The position numbers and the translations under genes were made by a program. From Nannocystis bainbridge (GTDB lineage: Bacteria; Myxococcota_A; Polyangia; Nannocystales; Nannocystaceae), in assembly GCF_028368995.1 (NCBI RefSeq), contig NZ_JAQNDL010000001.1:3064001-3128000 (forward strand): a DNA stretch of 64,000 nucleotides, given 5' to 3'. Numbering within the stretch: position 1 is the first letter of the stretch; each line of letters begins with the position of its first letter. The notes below the pieces were generated by a model that made no database searches, was not told the DNA's origin, and saw nothing but the letters and a program-made list of their open reading frames with translations. Positions 8,171-16,075 of the stretch are shown here, one piece after another.

Positions 8171-9736
8171 ATGTCGAAGCTCTCCTATCGTCTTGGATTC
8201 GCGCTCCTTGTCCTTCCTGCTTGTAGCAATCCGGCCCCGGCCGACACCGACGGTGACACCGACACGTCGACCAGCACGTCGACCACCGACGGCACCCAGA
8301 CCACCGCCGGGCCGACCACCGACACGCCGACCACCTCGACCACCGTCGACCCGACCGTCTCGACCACTGACTCCTCCACCACCGAGTCGGTGACCTCGAC
8401 GACCACGACGACCGAGACCACCGACACGACCGACACCGCGTCGACCACCGACTCCACGTCGACCACCGACTCCACGTCGACCACCGAAACGACCTCGACC
8501 ACCGACGCCCCGGACCAGTGCGGCGACGGCGAGAAGAACGGCGACGAGACCGACACCGACTGCGGCGGCCCGACCTGCTCGCCCTGCACCGACGGCGGCA
8601 CCTGCCAGGTCGACACCGACTGCGACAGCAACAGCTGCATCAACGAAGTCTGCGGCCTGCCGCCCGCGGCCTGCCTCGACGGCCAGCAGAACAACCTCGA
8701 GACCGACATCGACTGCGGCGGCGGCGAGTGTCCCGCCTGCGCCGACGACCAGATCTGCGCCGTGCCCGAGGACTGCGTCTCGAAGGTCTGCACCGACGAG
8801 GTCTGCGTGGCCGCCAGCTGCGAGGACCAGATCGTCAACGGCGAGGAGTCCGACGTCGACTGCGGCGGCCTCACCTGCGACAAGTGCGTCGACGGCGACA
8901 CCTGCAACGGCGGCAACGACTGCGAGAGCGGCGTCTGCGACAACAGCGTGTGCTCGCCCGCGACCTGCGAGGACACCGAGAAGAACGGCAGCGAGACCGA
9001 CGTCGACTGCGGCGGCCCCGACTGCGACCCGTGCGAGGGCGGCCTGGCCTGCGAGACCAACGACGACTGCGCCGAGAACAACTGCACCAACAACGTGTGC
9101 GTCGGCGTCTCGTGCCAGGACGGCATCCAGAACGGCGGGGAGACCGGCGTCGACTGCGGCGGCCCCGACTGCGGCTCCTGCCCGATCCTCGGCCTCATCA
9201 TCAACGAGATCGACTACGACCAGGTCGACAGCGACTCCGAGGAGTTCATCGAGCTCCTCAACACGACCGCCGCGCCGATCGACCTCGCGGACCACAAGGT
9301 CCTCCTGATCAACGGCAGCAACAACAACCCGTACGCGACCATCGACATCTCCGGCGCCGGCTCGATCCAGCCGAACCAGTACCTGGTCATCGCCAAGGCC
9401 GCGTTCGTCGCCCCCAACGGCGCGCTCAAGGTCAACTTCGCCGGCAGCGTCGACCAGATCCAGAACGGCTCGCCCGACGGTATCGCCCTCGTGTCCGGCA
9501 CGACCCTCGTCGACGCCCTCAGCTACGAGGGTCCCATCACCATGGCCAACACCAACATCGTCGGCCTCGGGGTCGTCAGCCTGGTCGAGGGCACCGTCCT
9601 GCCGATGAACATCCAGGACTCGAACACCGAGAAGCGCTCGCTCGTGCGCCTGCCCAACGGCAACGACACCAACAACGCCGCCACCGACTGGAAGCTGTCG
9701 GCCAACCCCACCCCCGGCGCTGCCAACGTCCCCTGA
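8171..9736 (+). CDS. Cys-repeat lipoprotein with C-terminal lamin-tail domain
   Basis: 521 residues from ATG 8171. The lipobox is VLPAC. A long linker of almost only Thr, Ser, Asp and Val spans about residues 22-115. Five tandem modules follow, each with the pattern CxDGxxNGxETDxDCGGxxCxxC and a second CxxxxDCxSxxCxxxxC half (about 116-340). The last 175 residues are a lamin-tail domain, an Ig-like fold seen in secreted bacterial proteins: IINEIDYDQ, EFIELLNTT, PIDLADHKVLLING, NQYLVIAKA. In bacteria such domains are thought to bind surface ligands or DNA, often in nuclease-related or adhesin contexts. This copy has no enzyme domain. A surface-exposed multi-domain binding protein is inferred. 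Confidence 0.8.
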   Translation: MSKLSYRLGFALLVLPACSNPAPADTDGDTDTSTSTSTTDGTQTTAGPTTDTPTTSTTVDPTVSTTDSSTTESVTSTTTTTETTDTTDTASTTDSTSTTDSTSTTETTSTTDAPDQCGDGEKNGDETDTDCGGPTCSPCTDGGTCQVDTDCDSNSCINEVCGLPPAACLDGQQNNLETDIDCGGGECPACADDQICAVPEDCVSKVCTDEVCVAASCEDQIVNGEESDVDCGGLTCDKCVDGDTCNGGNDCESGVCDNSVCSPATCEDTEKNGSETDVDCGGPDCDPCEGGLACETNDDCAENNCTNNVCVGVSCQDGIQNGGETGVDCGGPDCGSCPILGLIINEIDYDQVDSDSEEFIELLNTTAAPIDLADHKVLLINGSNNNPYATIDISGAGSIQPNQYLVIAKAAFVAPNGALKVNFAGSVDQIQNGSPDGIALVSGTTLVDALSYEGPITMANTNIVGLGVVSLVEGTVLPMNIQDSNTEKRSLVRLPNGNDTNNAATDWKLSANPTPGAANVP

Positions 9737-9742
9737 ACCCGC

Positions 9743-9748
9743 TATGCT
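9743..9748 (+). promoter_or_regulatory. -10 hexamer TATGCT, leaderless geometry
   Basis: 6 bp separate the hexamer from ATG 9755; it lies only 6 bp after the stop of the previous gene. Confidence 0.5.
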
Positions 9749-9754
9749 CGGCGC

Positions 9755-11248
9755 ATGATCGCCGAGTATGAGGACCTCGACGGCCTCGCCCTCGCCGCCC
9801 TCGTGCGCGCGGGCGAGGTCTCGCCGCTCGAGCTGGTGGACGAGGCCATTCACCGCTGCGAGACCGACGGCGTCGCGCTCGGCGCCGTGGTCGCGCCGAT
9901 GTACGAGCGCGCCCGCGACCTGGCCCAGAGGACATTGCCCGAAGGGCCGTTTCGCGGCGTGCCGACGCTGCTCAAGGACCTGGTCTCCGGGGCCGAGGGC
10001 GCGCCGCTGCAGGGCGGCAGCCGGTTCCTGCGCGGCGTGGTGTCGCCGGCCGACTCGGAGATCGTGCGCCGCTACCGAGCCGCGGGCCTGATCCCGGTGG
10101 CCAAGTCCGCGACCTCCGAGTTCGGCATCGTCCCGACGGTCGAGACCCTGGCCCACGGCGCGTGCAGGAACCCGTGGGACCTGTCGCGCTCGGCCGGCGG
10201 CAGCAGCGGTGGTTCGGGCGCCGCCGTGGCCGCGCGCATCGTCCCGCTCGCCAGCGGCAGCGACGGCGGCGGCTCGATCCGGATCCCCGCCTCGTGCTGC
10301 GGATTGTTCGGCCTCAAGCCCACCCGCGGCCGCACCCCGATCGGCCCCGAGCGCGGCGAGGGCTGGCAGGGCTTCGCCGTCCTCCACGCGCTGACCCGCT
10401 CCGTCCGCGACAGCGCCGCCCTGCTCGACGCCACCTGCCTCCCGGAGCCTGGCGCCGCCTACTTCCCGGCCTCGCCGGCCCGCCCTTACCTCAGCGAGGT
10501 CTCGACCCCGCCGGGCCAGCTGCGCATCGCCGTCACCACCCGGCCGATGCTCGGCGGCCAGGTCCACGACGACTGCGTCGCCGCCGTCACGTCCGCCGCC
10601 GCCCTCCTGCGCGACCTCGGCCACCAGGTCGACGAGGCCGCGCCCGCGGTCGACGGCCCGGCCTTCTCGCGCGCCTTCTTCGCCATCCTCTGCGGCGAGG
10701 TCGCGGCCGACATCGACGAGGCCGCGCGCCTGACCGGCCGACGCCCGCGCGCCGGCGAGTTCGAGTTTGTCACCTGGACTTTGGGACAGATCGGCAAGGC
10801 CCTCGGCGCCGCCGACTTCGTGGCCGCCAAGCGCCACCTGCAGCGGGCCGCGCTGCAGATCGGCCCGTTCTTCGCCGACTATGACGTGCTCGTCACCCCG
10901 ACCCTGGCCCAGCCGCCCGCGCCGCTCGGCAGCCTCGGCCCGCAGGGCCTGTCCGCCTCGCTGATGAAGCTGCTCGGCCGCGCCCGCGCCGGCGGCCTGC
11001 TGCGCCGCCTCATGGCCCACGACCCCAGCGCCGACGACGTCTACGCCTACCTGCCGTGGACCCCCGTGTTCAACGTCACCGGCCAGCCTGCCATGTCGGT
11101 GCCGCTGCACTGGAGCCCCGCCGGCCTGCCGATCGGCGTCCAGTTCGTCGGCCGCTGGGGCGACGAGGCGACCCTGTTCCGCCTCGCCGGCGAGCTCGAG
11201 CGCGCGCGCCCGTGGGCCGGCCGTCGCCCGCCGCGCTTCACCGCCTGA
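9755..11248 (+). CDS. amidase signature family hydrolase
   Basis: 497 residues, full length for the family. The Ser-cisSer-Lys triad is visible: K74 in PTLLKDL, S150 in the Gly/Ser loop GGSSGGSG, and the nucleophile S174 in GSDGGGSIRIPAS, 24 residues later as in malonamidase-type enzymes. The C-terminal FNVTGQPAMSVPL...GLPIGVQFVGRWGDEATL block is also typical. The enzyme cleaves carboxylic or aryl amides; the substrate cannot be told. It is not gatA, because gatB and gatC are absent and the C-terminal segment is of the general amidase type. A leaderless-type promoter sits right before it. Confidence 0.9.
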   Translation: MIAEYEDLDGLALAALVRAGEVSPLELVDEAIHRCETDGVALGAVVAPMYERARDLAQRTLPEGPFRGVPTLLKDLVSGAEGAPLQGGSRFLRGVVSPADSEIVRRYRAAGLIPVAKSATSEFGIVPTVETLAHGACRNPWDLSRSAGGSSGGSGAAVAARIVPLASGSDGGGSIRIPASCCGLFGLKPTRGRTPIGPERGEGWQGFAVLHALTRSVRDSAALLDATCLPEPGAAYFPASPARPYLSEVSTPPGQLRIAVTTRPMLGGQVHDDCVAAVTSAAALLRDLGHQVDEAAPAVDGPAFSRAFFAILCGEVAADIDEAARLTGRRPRAGEFEFVTWTLGQIGKALGAADFVAAKRHLQRAALQIGPFFADYDVLVTPTLAQPPAPLGSLGPQGLSASLMKLLGRARAGGLLRRLMAHDPSADDVYAYLPWTPVFNVTGQPAMSVPLHWSPAGLPIGVQFVGRWGDEATLFRLAGELERARPWAGRRPPRFTA

Positions 11249-11273
11249 CCCGTGCGACCTGTCCTTCAGGACC

Positions 11274-11279
11274 TATCCT
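11274..11279 (+). promoter_or_regulatory. -10 hexamer TATCCT, leaderless geometry
   Basis: 7 bp separate the hexamer from ATG 11287. A small gtcc-ttca-ggac hairpin (11261-11272) sits immediately upstream, inside the usual spacer. Confidence 0.5.
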
Positions 11280-11286
11280 CTCCGAC

Positions 11287-11829
11287 ATGACCGATGAGAC
11301 ACCCTTGTGGTTGTTCGGCTACGGCTCGCTGATCTGGCGGCCGGCGATCCCCTACGCCGAGCGCTTGCCGGCCCGCGCCACCGGCTACGAGCGCCGCTTC
11401 TACCAGGGCTCGACCGACCACCGCGGCGTGCCCGAGGCCCCGGGTCGGGTCGTCACCCTCGTGCCCAGCGCGGCGGCCATCTGCGGCGGCGTCGCCTACC
11501 GCGTGGCCCCGGCCGACGTGCCCGCCGTGCTGCACACCCTCGACGTGCGCGAGCAGGGCGGCTACACCCGCCTCGAGCTGTCGGTGCAGGTCCTGGGAGC
11601 CGCGCCCGCCGAGGTCACCGCCCTCACCTACGTCGCCGCGCCCGGCAACCCCAACTGGCTCGGCCCCGCCTCCGCCGCCGCGATCGCCCGCCAGATCGCC
11701 CTCAGCCGCGGCCCCAGCGGCATGAACCGCGAGTACCTGGTCCGCCTCGCCGCCGCCCTGCGCGAGCTCGCCGTCGACGACCCCCACGTGTTCGAGCTCG
11801 AGCGCGAGGTCGGCGTCCACGACGATTGA
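11287..11829 (+). CDS. ChaC-like gamma-glutamylcyclotransferase
   Basis: 180 residues. The N-terminal WLFGYGSLIWRP is the substrate-binding YGSLxW signature. The catalytic Glu is E89 in LDVREQGGYTR, the position used by ChaC enzymes. C-terminal NPNWLGP and GPSGMNREYLVRLAAALREL also match the family, which is of normal length here. ChaC enzymes cleave the gamma-glutamyl bond of glutathione, giving 5-oxoproline and Cys-Gly. It follows the amidase by 38 bp but appears to have its own -10 element. Confidence 0.9.
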   Translation: MTDETPLWLFGYGSLIWRPAIPYAERLPARATGYERRFYQGSTDHRGVPEAPGRVVTLVPSAAAICGGVAYRVAPADVPAVLHTLDVREQGGYTRLELSVQVLGAAPAEVTALTYVAAPGNPNWLGPASAAAIARQIALSRGPSGMNREYLVRLAAALRELAVDDPHVFELEREVGVHDD

Positions 11830-11882
11830 TTTTTCTTCAAGAGACCGGGCCGCACCGGGATGCGCGTCGTAAGCACGAACGA

Positions 11883-11940
11883 GATGTCCCTCGGGACATC
11901 TTCTTACACATGCTCCTTGGGACATGTCCCCGAGGACATT
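11883..11940. repeat. CATG-14 repeat cluster (three hairpins)
   Basis: First hairpin: gatgtcc-ctcg-ggacatc (11883-11900), perfect. Then CATG at 11909 and 11923 and CAT at 11937, exactly 14 bp apart, with the triplets ctc/gga (imperfect) and tcc/gga (perfect). It lies between the ChaC-like gene and the lectin gene. Confidence 0.85.
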
Positions 11941-11991
11941 CGATTCGCCCCGACGCAGTCACCCTCGCGGTGCTCCGCCGCCGGACGGTGC

Positions 11992-11997
11992 TATCCT
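11992..11997 (+). promoter_or_regulatory. -10 hexamer TATCCT, leaderless geometry
   Basis: 6 bp separate the hexamer from ATG 12004. Confidence 0.5.
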
Positions 11998-12003
11998 CGC
12001 CGC

Positions 12004-12951
12004 ATGCGCCTCGCCGTCGGCGTCCCTCTCGCGCTCTGCGCCCTCGCAGCCTGCTTCTCCGACAGCCCGCCGCAGCTGTCCACCGGCGGAGCCACGACCA
12101 CCGGCGACCTACCCCCCACGACCTCGACCGCGACGGGCGCGAACTCGACCTCGAGCTCGAGCACGAGCGAGCCCACGACCACCGACGCGCTCACCACCGA
12201 AGCGCCCACCACCGGCGGCTGTCCCATGGGCCAGCCCGAGACGCCCTGGTACCTCGACGGCGACGGCGACGGCTTCGGCGCCGGCGATCCGGCCGGGGTC
12301 GCCTGCGAGCCGCCGCCCGGCGCGGTCCTGGTCGCCGGCGACTGCGACGACACCGCGATCGCCATCAACCCCGACGCCGACGAGCTCTGCAACGCCGGCG
12401 TCGACGACGACTGCGACGGCCTCGTCGACGAGCACTCGCCCGCCAACCTCGAGTGCGACGGCTGCAGCCTGTCGGCGCTCGGCGACGCCACCTTCTGGGT
12501 CTGCAGCCAGCCGCTCGCCTTCAGCCCCGGCGAGGCCTTCTGCCAGCAGTACGGCGCCGCGGTCCACCTGGTCCACCCGCGCAACCCCACCGAGCTGGCC
12601 TTCGTCCGCGACCGCGTCCTCGACCACCTCGGCCAGCAGCCGGCCGAGCTGGGCTTCTGGACCGGGCTGCACCGCCGCGAGGCGCTGTGGGACGCCTGCA
12701 CCGTCAACCCGGACGCCATCGACTGGGTCGCGCTCGACGGCGCGCCCGTCGACTACCTGCCGTGGCGCCTCGGCGAGCCCAACAACGAGGACTGCTCCCC
12801 GCTGTGCACCACGGACGTCCTCGATGACCCCGAGTGCCCGCGCGAGAATTGCATCGAGCTCGCCGAGACCGCCACCGGCGCCTTCAACGACCGCGCCTGC
12901 AGCACCGCCGCCGCCGGCCTGGTCTGCCAGGCCCGTATCGTCGACCCCTGA
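12004..12951 (+). CDS. lipoprotein with MopE-like metal-binding motif and C-type lectin domain
   Basis: 315 residues from ATG 12004, lipobox LAAC. After a Thr/Ser linker comes an Asp-rich, Cys-paired MopE-like motif (DGDGDGFG...GDCDDT...DDDCDGLVDE) seen in many myxobacterial surface proteins and linked to copper binding in methanotroph MopE. The last 160 residues form a C-type lectin domain: FWTGLH, a Trp-bearing block with EPNN, ENCIEL, FNDRAC and GLVCQ. EPN is the tripeptide that gives mannose-type specificity in animal lectins, with E and N as calcium ligands. A calcium-dependent surface carbohydrate-binding protein is inferred. A repeat hairpin starts 5 bp after its stop. Confidence 0.85.
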   Translation: MRLAVGVPLALCALAACFSDSPPQLSTGGATTTGDLPPTTSTATGANSTSSSSTSEPTTTDALTTEAPTTGGCPMGQPETPWYLDGDGDGFGAGDPAGVACEPPPGAVLVAGDCDDTAIAINPDADELCNAGVDDDCDGLVDEHSPANLECDGCSLSALGDATFWVCSQPLAFSPGEAFCQQYGAAVHLVHPRNPTELAFVRDRVLDHLGQQPAELGFWTGLHRREALWDACTVNPDAIDWVALDGAPVDYLPWRLGEPNNEDCSPLCTTDVLDDPECPRENCIELAETATGAFNDRACSTAAAGLVCQARIVDP

Positions 12952-13040
12952 CACTGACATGTCCTTGAGGACATGTAGTTCCACACACCCGAGCGTCACT
13001 TCCTGCGTACGGCCCGAAGAACATGTTCCGAAAGACATGT
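12952..13040. repeat. two CATG-14 hairpins after the lectin gene
   Basis: acatgtcc-ttga-ggacatgt at 12957-12976 is a perfect 8-bp palindromic hairpin that begins 5 bp after the stop codon. acatgttc-cgaa-agacatgt at 13021-13040 is a second copy with one mismatch pair. The rest of this gene-free stretch, up to 13180, holds only a degenerate half copy near 13120-13133. Confidence 0.85.
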
Positions 13041-13180
13041 AGGTCACCGCTCGGGCCGGCCTCACGCCGCCCACCCGATCTACCGCGGCCCACGCCCAGG
13101 AGCCCACCCCACCGGGCGACATGTCCCCGAGACCGCGTCCGGCCACTCCCGCGCCTCCTCGCCCCTGACCTGCCAGCCCC

Positions 13181-13213
13181 GCGACCGTTCGACCGCCGCC
13201 CGCGACCGTTCGC
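13181..13213 (+). promoter_or_regulatory. direct repeat gcgaccgttcg, 21-bp period, upstream of the sugar transferase operon
   Basis: gcgaccgttcg occurs at 13181 and again at 13202. The second copy ends 56 bp before the ATG of the first gene in the operon. The same element with the same spacing, orientation and distance lies before the ferritin-like gene (21984-22059). Two helical turns between copies fits a dimeric or oligomeric activator. Confidence 0.6.
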
Positions 13214-13269
13214 CCGCCCGGCCGCGCCCGCGCGGACGACCGCGTGCCACCTTGCGCGTCGAGCCCTCG

Positions 13270-13386
13270 ATGTTCGCCCTCTTGCACAGCGTCTTCGCCC
13301 TCCTCCTCTCCCTCTTGCCGCTCGCGCTCGCGGCCGCGGCCTTCTTGCCGCTGCTCGACCTCGCCGCGCTGGAGGACCGGCGATGA
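13270..13386 (+). CDS. 38-residue membrane peptide coupled to the sugar transferase
   Basis: ATG 13270 opens a 38-codon frame encoding one hydrophobic helix (about residues 3-31, Leu/Ala rich) and a charged tail ending LEDRR. Its TGA overlaps the ATG of the sugar transferase as ATGA, a classic translational-coupling junction. No homolog is recognised. Bacterial polyprenyl-phosphate sugar transferases often carry an extra N-terminal membrane segment; here the partner is short and this peptide could supply a separate one. That role is an inference. Confidence 0.5.
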   Translation: MFALLHSVFALLLSLLPLALAAAAFLPLLDLAALEDRR

Positions 13387-13985
13387 GCGCCCTCGCCCGC
13401 AAGCGCGCCTTTGACCTCGCGCTGCTGCTCCCGCTGGTCCCGCTGTTCGCCGTCGCCGTCGCCGCCCTCGCCTGCGGCGTGCTGCTGTGCGACGGTCGGC
13501 CGATCTTCTTCGCCCAGCCGCGCATCGGTCGCGACCGGCGGGTCTTCCACATCCTCAAGCTGCGCACCATGACCTGCGAGCCCGACCCCGCCGCGCGCCG
13601 CCCGACCCGCTTCGGCCGGTTCTTGCGCCTGCGCGGCCTCGACGAGCTGCCGCAGCTGTTGGTCAACGTCCTGCGCGGCGACATGAGCCTCGTCGGGCCG
13701 CGTCCGCTCACCGCCGCCGACGCCGAGCGGCTGATCGCCGAGCACCCGCCGTTCGCCCGCCGCTTCGACGTCCCGCCCGGGCTCACCGGCCTGGCCCAGG
13801 TCTACCTGGCCCAAGGGTCAGCCTTGACCGCCGCGCTCGACGCCGCCTACGCTGAGCAGCGCACCGCCCTGCTCGACCTCCGGATCCTCCTGCGCACCGC
13901 CTGGATGAACCTCGTCGGCAAGCGCCGCGGCGCCCTCCGCACCACGCTCCCGATCGGCCGCCCTCGCCACCTCTCATGGCCCTGA
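13383..13985 (+). CDS. undecaprenyl-phosphate sugar transferase (short WcaJ/EpsL type)
   Basis: 200 residues. It has one N-terminal membrane segment (about 10-35), then the bacterial sugar transferase domain: [56 protein letters not shown] (split here as seen, with LLVNVL), and [10 protein letters not shown]. Such enzymes start exopolysaccharide or O-antigen repeat units by moving a sugar-1-phosphate from a UDP-sugar to undecaprenyl phosphate at the inner membrane. It is the short form without the CoA-binding-like N-terminal half. It overlaps genes on both sides, so it is translated with a membrane peptide and a sensor kinase, which suggests polysaccharide synthesis under two-component control. 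Confidence 0.88.
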   Translation: [200 protein letters not shown]

Positions 13986-14992
13986 TCGTCTCCACGCTGC
14001 AGGCCCTGCTCGCCCCCCGGCGGCTGGTCCCGATCGTGCTCGTCAGCGTCCCGCTGGTCGTCGCCCAGTACCGCTACTCGCCCGCACGCGACCCTGGCGC
14101 GGTCGTCGTCGGCCTCGCCATGTGCCTCGTGTTCGCGCTGATCGCCCCGTGGCTGTGGCGCGCCACGGCCACCCGCGGCTGGCTCGGCCTCGCGCTCTAC
14201 GGCCTCGTCGGCGCCGCCTTCGTCGCCGTCCTCGGCGTCCTCCTCCCGGCCGTGTTCGGCGTCGGCCGCACCTTCCTCACCGAGGACGCCAGCTTGCTGG
14301 TCGCCCTCGCCCTGTTCCTCGTCGGCGGCTGGGGTCTCGGCCGCGACATCGACCTCGAGGCCAGCCTCGACCGCGAGCGTGCCCGCGTCGGGGCGCTCGC
14401 CCGCGAAGCCGAGCGCGCCCAGCTGCTCGCCCTGCGCAGCCACCTCGACCCGCACTTCCTCTTCAACACCCTCAACGCCATCGCCGAGTGGTGCCGCACC
14501 GACGGCGAAGTCGCCGAGCGCGCCGTCCTGCGCCTGTCCGCCATGCTGCGCACGATCCTCGACGGCGTCCGCCTGCCCGCCTGGTCGCTGCGCCGCGAGC
14601 TCGACCTCTGCCGCGACCTGTTCGCCCTCCACGCCGTGCGCGACCCCGGCCGCTTCGACTGCACCGTCGACGGCGACCCCGGCGACATCGCCGTCCCCCC
14701 GCTGCTGCTGCTGCCGCTGGCCGAGAACGCGATCAAGCACGGCCCGGCCGCCGGCCACCGCGGGCCGGTCCGCATCCACCTGTCCTTGGGGCCATCCGGC
14801 CTGCAGATCGTGATCGACAACCCCGGCCCGTTCACCGGCCCGCGCCCCGGCGGCGAGGGCCTGCACATGGCCCGCCGCCGCCTCGACCTCGCCTACGACG
14901 GCCGCGCCGACCTCGTCATCGGCCCCGCCGACCACGGCACCCGCGCCGTCGTCACCATCCCCACCGGCCCCCCGCCCACGGTGGTCACATGA
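13976..14992 (+). CDS. LytS-type sensor histidine kinase
   Basis: 338 residues. Four or so membrane segments fill residues 10-125. A short coiled coil leads to the LytS/YehU-type kinase domain: LRSHLDPHFLFNTLNAIAEW with the likely phospho-accepting H160, then the ATPase part (LLPLAENAIKHGPA, GLQIVIDNPGP, GEGLHMARRRLDLAYDG). It overlaps the sugar transferase end by 10 bp. The partner LytTR regulator follows after a 142-bp gap that holds two palindromic repeats. No periplasmic sensor domain is visible, so the signal is likely membrane-borne. Confidence 0.88.
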   Translation: MALIVSTLQALLAPRRLVPIVLVSVPLVVAQYRYSPARDPGAVVVGLAMCLVFALIAPWLWRATATRGWLGLALYGLVGAAFVAVLGVLLPAVFGVGRTFLTEDASLLVALALFLVGGWGLGRDIDLEASLDRERARVGALAREAERAQLLALRSHLDPHFLFNTLNAIAEWCRTDGEVAERAVLRLSAMLRTILDGVRLPAWSLRRELDLCRDLFALHAVRDPGRFDCTVDGDPGDIAVPPLLLLPLAENAIKHGPAAGHRGPVRIHLSLGPSGLQIVIDNPGPFTGPRPGGEGLHMARRRLDLAYDGRADLVIGPADHGTRAVVTIPTGPPPTVVT

Positions 14993-15007
14993 GCCGCAGA
15001 ATCAACC

Positions 15008-15082
15008 TGTCCCTTCAGACACCCACCTATCTTCACCAGGCGCAGCGCCGCCGTGCACAAAGGACATGTCCCCTCGGACATG
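15008..15082. repeat. two CATG-14 type hairpins between kinase and regulator genes
   Basis: tgtcc-cttc-agaca (15008-15021) and catgtcc-cctc-ggacatg (15065-15082). The second is perfect. They sit between lytS-like and lytR-like genes that are otherwise closely linked. Confidence 0.8.
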
Positions 15083-15134
15083 CGTAACCGCAGCACCTGC
15101 CGACCCGCCGCTCAACCGCCTTCACCACGTCCCG

Positions 15135-15863
15135 ATGACCTCCCTTTTATTAAAAATTCTCGTCGTCGATGACGAGGAGCTGGCGCGGCGGCGGCTGGTC
15201 CGGCTGCTCGCCGACCTCCCTGGCGTCGAGCTCGCGGGCGAGTGTGACGCCGGCCAGGCAGCGCTCGCGCGCCTGCGCGACCCGGAGGCCGAGGTCGACG
15301 TCGTATTGCTCGACATCCGCATGCCCGGCCTCACCGGCCTCGAGACCGCGGCCCTCCTCGGCGACGACGGCCCCTACGTCATCTTCACCACCGCGCACGA
15401 CGAGCACGCCGTCGACGCCTTCGACCTCGGCGTCGTCGACTATCTGTTGAAGCCGATCGAGGCCGTGCGGCTGCACCGCGCGCTCGAGCGGGCGCGTCAG
15501 CGCCTCGGCGGCCAGCGTGGCGGCCCGCGCGAGCTCGTGCGCCTGCCGGTCACCACCCGCGAGGGCATCCTCCTCGTCGACCCGCAGGCCCTGAGCCACG
15601 CCGTGTTCGACGGCGCCCTCGTCACCCTCCACCTCGACGGCCGCACCCTGCTCACCGACCAGAGCTTGCAGGACCTCGAGGACAGGCTGCCCGCCGCCGC
15701 CTTCGAGCGCGTCCACCGGCGCGCCCTCGTCAACCTCGAGAAGATCGAGCGCCTCGAGCCGCTCGACACCGGCGGCTACAACGCCCGCATGCCCGGCGGC
15801 GACCTCGTCCCGATCTCCCGCCAGGCCGCCCGCCGCCTGCGCCGCCGCCTCGGCCTGTCCTGA
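15135..15863 (+). CDS. LytTR-family response regulator
   Basis: 242 residues from ATG 15135. The receiver domain (about 7-120) has the acidic pair VDDEE, phospho-accepting D60 in VVLLDIRMPG, a Thr in IFTTAHDE and Lys in YLLKPIEA. The LytTR DNA-binding domain follows (about 135-240: VTTREGILLVDPQALSHA, FERVHRRALVNLEKIERLEP, PISRQAARRLRRRL). It pairs with the LytS-like kinase. Targets are likely promoters with imperfect direct repeats; the operon's own upstream 21-bp repeats are a candidate. A small hairpin (ctgtcc-tgaa-ggacag) overlaps the stop codon, whose TGA lies in the loop. Confidence 0.9.
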   Translation: MTSLLLKILVVDDEELARRRLVRLLADLPGVELAGECDAGQAALARLRDPEAEVDVVLLDIRMPGLTGLETAALLGDDGPYVIFTTAHDEHAVDAFDLGVVDYLLKPIEAVRLHRALERARQRLGGQRGGPRELVRLPVTTREGILLVDPQALSHAVFDGALVTLHLDGRTLLTDQSLQDLEDRLPAAAFERVHRRALVNLEKIERLEPLDTGGYNARMPGGDLVPISRQAARRLRRRLGLS

Positions 15864-15920
15864 AGGACAGCCCGCCGACCGCCGCCGCCTCGGCGGGTCC
15901 TGAAGGACAGCCCGCCGACC
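15841..15920. repeat. 40-bp tandem duplication across the regulator stop codon
   Basis: 15841-15880 and 15881-15920 are two adjacent 40-bp units that differ at only two positions (ct at 15855-15856 versus gg at 15895-15896). Each contains gtcc-tgaa-ggac. In the first unit the TGA loop is the regulator stop codon. Confidence 0.9.
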
Positions 15921-16002
15921 GCTCGCGCGGACGCCCGGCCCCGCGAGCTCCGTCGCGCCGCGGACCCGACGCGCTCGCAGGGTCGCCACGGCTGCTCCTT
16001 CG

Positions 16003-16033
16003 CATGTCCCAACGGACATGTCCATCAGGACAT
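16003..16033. repeat. CATG-14 array (two units)
   Basis: CATG at 16003 and 16017 and CAT at 16031, 14 bp apart, enclosing tcc-caac-gga and tcc-atca-gga. Both triplet pairs are perfect. Located downstream of the converging regulator and pirin genes. Confidence 0.85.
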
Positions 16034-16075
16034 CGACCGCCGCCGTTCACCCCAGTCCGCGCGCAGCCGACCCTG

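Noticed and set aside
4433..11110. A 2225-codon open frame on the minus strand
   Set aside because: It is opposite to seven well-supported genes and its translation is low-complexity Val/Gly/Arg/Asp. Long empty antisense frames are common at this GC content.
9755..11248. gatA (amidotransferase subunit)
   Set aside because: The amidase triad is shared, but gatB and gatC are missing and the flanking genes are unrelated.
12957..12976. Repeat hairpins as ordinary Rho-independent terminators
   Set aside because: No T-run follows any of them, the stems are short and AT-containing, and arrays are symmetric on both strands.
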